Assembly: GCA_023454175.1 (NCBI GenBank) | Contig: JAEXRW010000018.1 | Coordinates: forward strand, 1-64,000 | Source of the DNA: Bacillota bacterium | GTDB lineage: Bacteria > Bacillota > Clostridia > Christensenellales > JAEXRW01 | Reading direction: 5' to 3' | Length of the DNA: 64,000 bases | Shown here: piece by piece, positions 62,153-64,000 of the stretch | Layout: each line of letters opens with the position of its first letter | Position numbering within the stretch: position 1 is the stretch's first letter | The notes under the pieces: generated by a model | The model's database searches: none | Told to the model about the DNA's origin: nothing | Seen by the model: the letters and a program-made list of their open reading frames with translations, nothing else | Made by a program: the position numbers and the translations under genes

Positions 62153-63472
62153 TTAAGTTAACAGCATGGGTGCGAAGTTCTGCAGTGCGTCGCAGATGTC
62201 CTTCAGGCACCGCGCCGCCGGTGCGCCGTCCAGCGCCCGGTGGTCAAATGTCAGCGAAAGCCCCATCGCCTTGTATGTCTCGATCCGCCCGTTTTTCTCC
62301 CGCACGCGGTCGATCAGCGTGTTCACGCCCAGGATGGCCGTCTGTGGCGGGTTGATTACGGGTGTGAACATCTCCACTCCCAGGGTACCGAGGTTGGTGA
62401 TGGTAAATGTCCCGCCTGTGAGCTTCTCGGGTGCGATGCGCCCGCTCTGCGCCTCTTCCGCCAGCTTCTTGGCTTCCTTGGATATTTCGATCAGGCTCAT
62501 TTTGTCTGCGTTGAATAGCGTCGGCACGAGCAGTCCTCGCGGGGTATCCACGGCCATGCCAAGGTGGACCCCGCTGAAATAGCGCATCCTGTCCCCCAGG
62601 AAGTGCGCGTTGGCGTCTTTATGGTTTTTCAGTACGCGCGAGACCGCATACAGGATGATATCGTTGAGGGTGATGTTGGGCAGCCCCATCTTAGCTCCCG
62701 CTTCCTTCACCTGCGCGCGGAAATCCAATACCGATGTCGCGTCGAAGGAAGAATGGAGTGTTAATTGGGCCAGCTCGCTCAATGAAGTGTGCATCGCCTT
62801 TGCGATAATTTTTCGGATATTGGGCAGCGGCACATCGGTGTATTCCCCCGCGGGTTGAACGGTCGAAGCGGCTATAGGGGTATCGCCGATCCCCACTTTC
62901 CCGCCGATGGCCGAGCCTTCACTCCCGCCTATCCCGGCAGAATACGCCGCAGCGGTCAGGCGGCCCACGCCGTCTTTCTCCAGCTGCAGGATATCGCGCT
63001 CGATGATGCGGCCGTTCGGTCCGGTGGGTATGGCCTGTGTATAGTCGATCTTCTTCTCGGCAGCGGCGTTTTTCGCCCGCGGTGAGATGAAGACATCTCC
63101 GGACGTCTGTACGCTAACGATGGGTTCGTTTTGCACTTCTTTGACCGGTTGGACTGTCTTTGCTTCTGCCTTGGTTTCTTCCCTGGGCTGGTCGGTGCCT
63201 CCTGCCAGCAGCGAAGAGATATCCTCCCCCGCCTTGCCTACGACTGCCACCGCTTCCAGGCACGGCACGTCGTCTCCTTCTGCATGCAGGATCTTCAGCA
63301 GCGTCCCCTCGACCTTTGCTTCCTCGTCAAATGCCGCCTTGTCCGTCTCATACGAAAAGAGCACTTCACCTTTCTTTACTTCGCTGCCTTCAGCCTTGTG
63401 CCATTTCGTGACGACGCAGCTTTCCACCGATTGCCCCTGCCTGGGCATGATCACGATCTCCGCCAAGCCCAT
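62153..63472 (-). CDS. Dihydrolipoamide acyltransferase (E2)
   Basis: Core of the oxoacid dehydrogenase complex, 439 residues. Residues 1-80 are a single lipoyl domain with the lipoylation motif FSYETDKAAFDEE (Lys in ETDKA). A Glu/Lys-rich linker leads to a subunit-binding domain (ISPRAKNAAAEKKID, about 130-165). The catalytic domain (about 210-439) ends with TFDHRALDGAPAARCL, holding the HxxxDG motif. It is the first gene of the operon and its start lies opposite the divergent TetR gene. Confidence 0.95.
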   Translation of the reverse strand: MGLAEIVIMPRQGQSVESCVVTKWHKAEGSEVKKGEVLFSYETDKAAFDEEAKVEGTLLKILHAEGDDVPCLEAVAVVGKAGEDISSLLAGGTDQPREETKAEAKTVQPVKEVQNEPIVSVQTSGDVFISPRAKNAAAEKKIDYTQAIPTGPNGRIIERDILQLEKDGVGRLTAAAYSAGIGGSEGSAIGGKVGIGDTPIAASTVQPAGEYTDVPLPNIRKIIAKAMHTSLSELAQLTLHSSFDATSVLDFRAQVKEAGAKMGLPNITLNDIILYAVSRVLKNHKDANAHFLGDRMRYFSGVHLGMAVDTPRGLLVPTLFNADKMSLIEISKEAKKLAEEAQSGRIAPEKLTGGTFTITNLGTLGVEMFTPVINPPQTAILGVNTLIDRVREKNGRIETYKAMGLSLTFDHRALDGAPAARCLKDICDALQNFAPMLLT

Positions 63473-63616
63473 CCCTCCTGAAATATGTTAATATTTATAA
63501 CGTCTGTGTTAATTATTCACACTCTCCAGACATATATTATCATCTGCGATTCGCTTTGTAAATAAACAATCGGGCTGATTTTGTGATGTGCTTGCAATTT
63601 ATTTTAATAGGGAATA

Positions 63617-63635
63617 TACTTAACAGTGTTAAGTA
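63617..63635. promoter_or_regulatory. Palindromic operator before the TetR gene
   Basis: TACTTAACAGTGTTAAGTA is a perfect palindrome with 9-base arms around a single central G. It lies 15 bases before the TetR start at 63650 in the divergent gap, a typical place for TetR self-repression and perhaps control of the E2-E3-E1 operon. Confidence 0.8.
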
Positions 63636-63649
63636 TGGAGGTGATCGGC

Positions 63650-64000
63650 ATGGGTATACAGCAGAGGCGTCAGCGCCAGAAGGAAAACCTCCGGCAGGCC
63701 ATCCTGGAGGCCGCGGAGGAACTGTATGTCACAGAGGGGTTTGACCATGTCTCCATGCGCCGTATCGCCGAAAAGATTGAATACTCCCCCACCACCATCT
63801 ATCTGTATTTCAAGGACAAGGCGGAGCTGCTTTCCGCCATCCTGGAAGGTTACAATGCCCGTCTTTATGAAAAGCTCCTGCAGGTCATGGATATGGACCA
63901 TCCTGTATCATCGCTCAAAAAAGGTATGCGGGTGTATATTGATTTTGGTCTGGATAACCCGGGTTTTTACAGGCTGGCTTTTCTTCACACCCAGGGTTTC
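63650..64000 (+). CDS. TetR/AcrR-family regulator (3' part beyond window)
   Basis: The first 117 residues of a TetR-family protein are visible; the gene runs off the window. The DNA-binding domain reads NLRQAILEAAEELYVTEGFD then SMRRIAEKIEYSPTTIYLYF, standard for the family. GGAGGTGA lies seven bases before ATG 63650; an ATG 15 bases upstream in frame is possible but lies in the operator. Divergent from the E2 gene, it may control that operon. Confidence 0.9.
   Translation, partial: MGIQQRRQRQKENLRQAILEAAEELYVTEGFDHVSMRRIAEKIEYSPTTIYLYFKDKAELLSAILEGYNARLYEKLLQVMDMDHPVSSLKKGMRVYIDFGLDNPGFYRLAFLHTQGF

Overview
The window looks like a chromosomal segment of a GC-rich, low-molecular-complexity Firmicute, most likely an anaerobic member of the Clostridia. 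The evidence is the CtsR-McsA-McsB-ClpC heat-shock operon with a CtsR operator, an AbrB/SpoVT-type regulator, a BlaI/BlaR1-type pair, YwbE, EFR1-type flavodoxin-ferredoxin, BMP-type nucleoside and Opp-type peptide ABC transporters, many lipoproteins with Thr/Pro-rich linkers after the lipobox cysteine, and strong GGAGG ribosome binding sites with frequent TTG starts. No tRNA or rRNA gene, CRISPR array, transposase or integrase was seen.

Layout: 0-5 kb holds the class III heat-shock operon (minus strand). 5-15 kb holds a TolB-like lipoprotein, an MTA/SAH deaminase, pseudouridine kinase and glycosidase (psuK-psuG), a Y-family polymerase, an AbrB regulator, a radical SAM protein, an ABC-F ATPase, YwbE and an ArsC-like protein. 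15-25 kb holds a membrane phosphodiester-glycosidase-domain protein, a BMP-type nucleoside ABC transporter and, divergently, pdp-cdd. The MTA deaminase, psuKG, the transporter and pdp-cdd together make nucleoside import and salvage a theme of this half. 25-37 kb holds an alpha/beta hydrolase, galU, flavodoxin, lipoproteins, a BlaI/BlaR1-type operon, a bactofilin next to an unusual phased repeat array, an EamA transporter, a DUF2207-like protein and a TetR-methyltransferase pair. 37-50 kb holds a methyl-folate/homocysteine cluster with an EFR1 protein, a complete Opp transporter, an M29 aminopeptidase and a DUF4380-like protein. 50-64 kb holds a DeoR regulator, a SIR2/P-loop protein, surface-type beta-helix and LRR proteins, and a 2-oxoacid dehydrogenase complex (fused E1, E3, E2) with a divergent TetR gene cut by the window end.

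Two genes are strikingly AT-rich against this background and both look like defence cargo. One is a HEPN-like plus zinc-cluster protein sitting exactly between two copies of the 3' end of cdd (36 bp each, 6 differences, all synonymous). The other is a SIR2-like/P-loop NTPase protein resembling SIR2-STAND (Avs-type) antiphage proteins.

The non-coding DNA is unusually structured. There are five arrays of the word CATAC spaced exactly 10 bp apart beside the bactofilin gene. Three copies of a multi-hairpin intergenic element occur, with compensatory changes in the first stem. Heptad (AACTNTY-type) tracts with small hairpins fill both gaps of the oxoacid dehydrogenase operon. Two G-quadruplex-like tracts lie beyond the clpC terminator. 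All family names come from reading the translations by eye; no database search was run.
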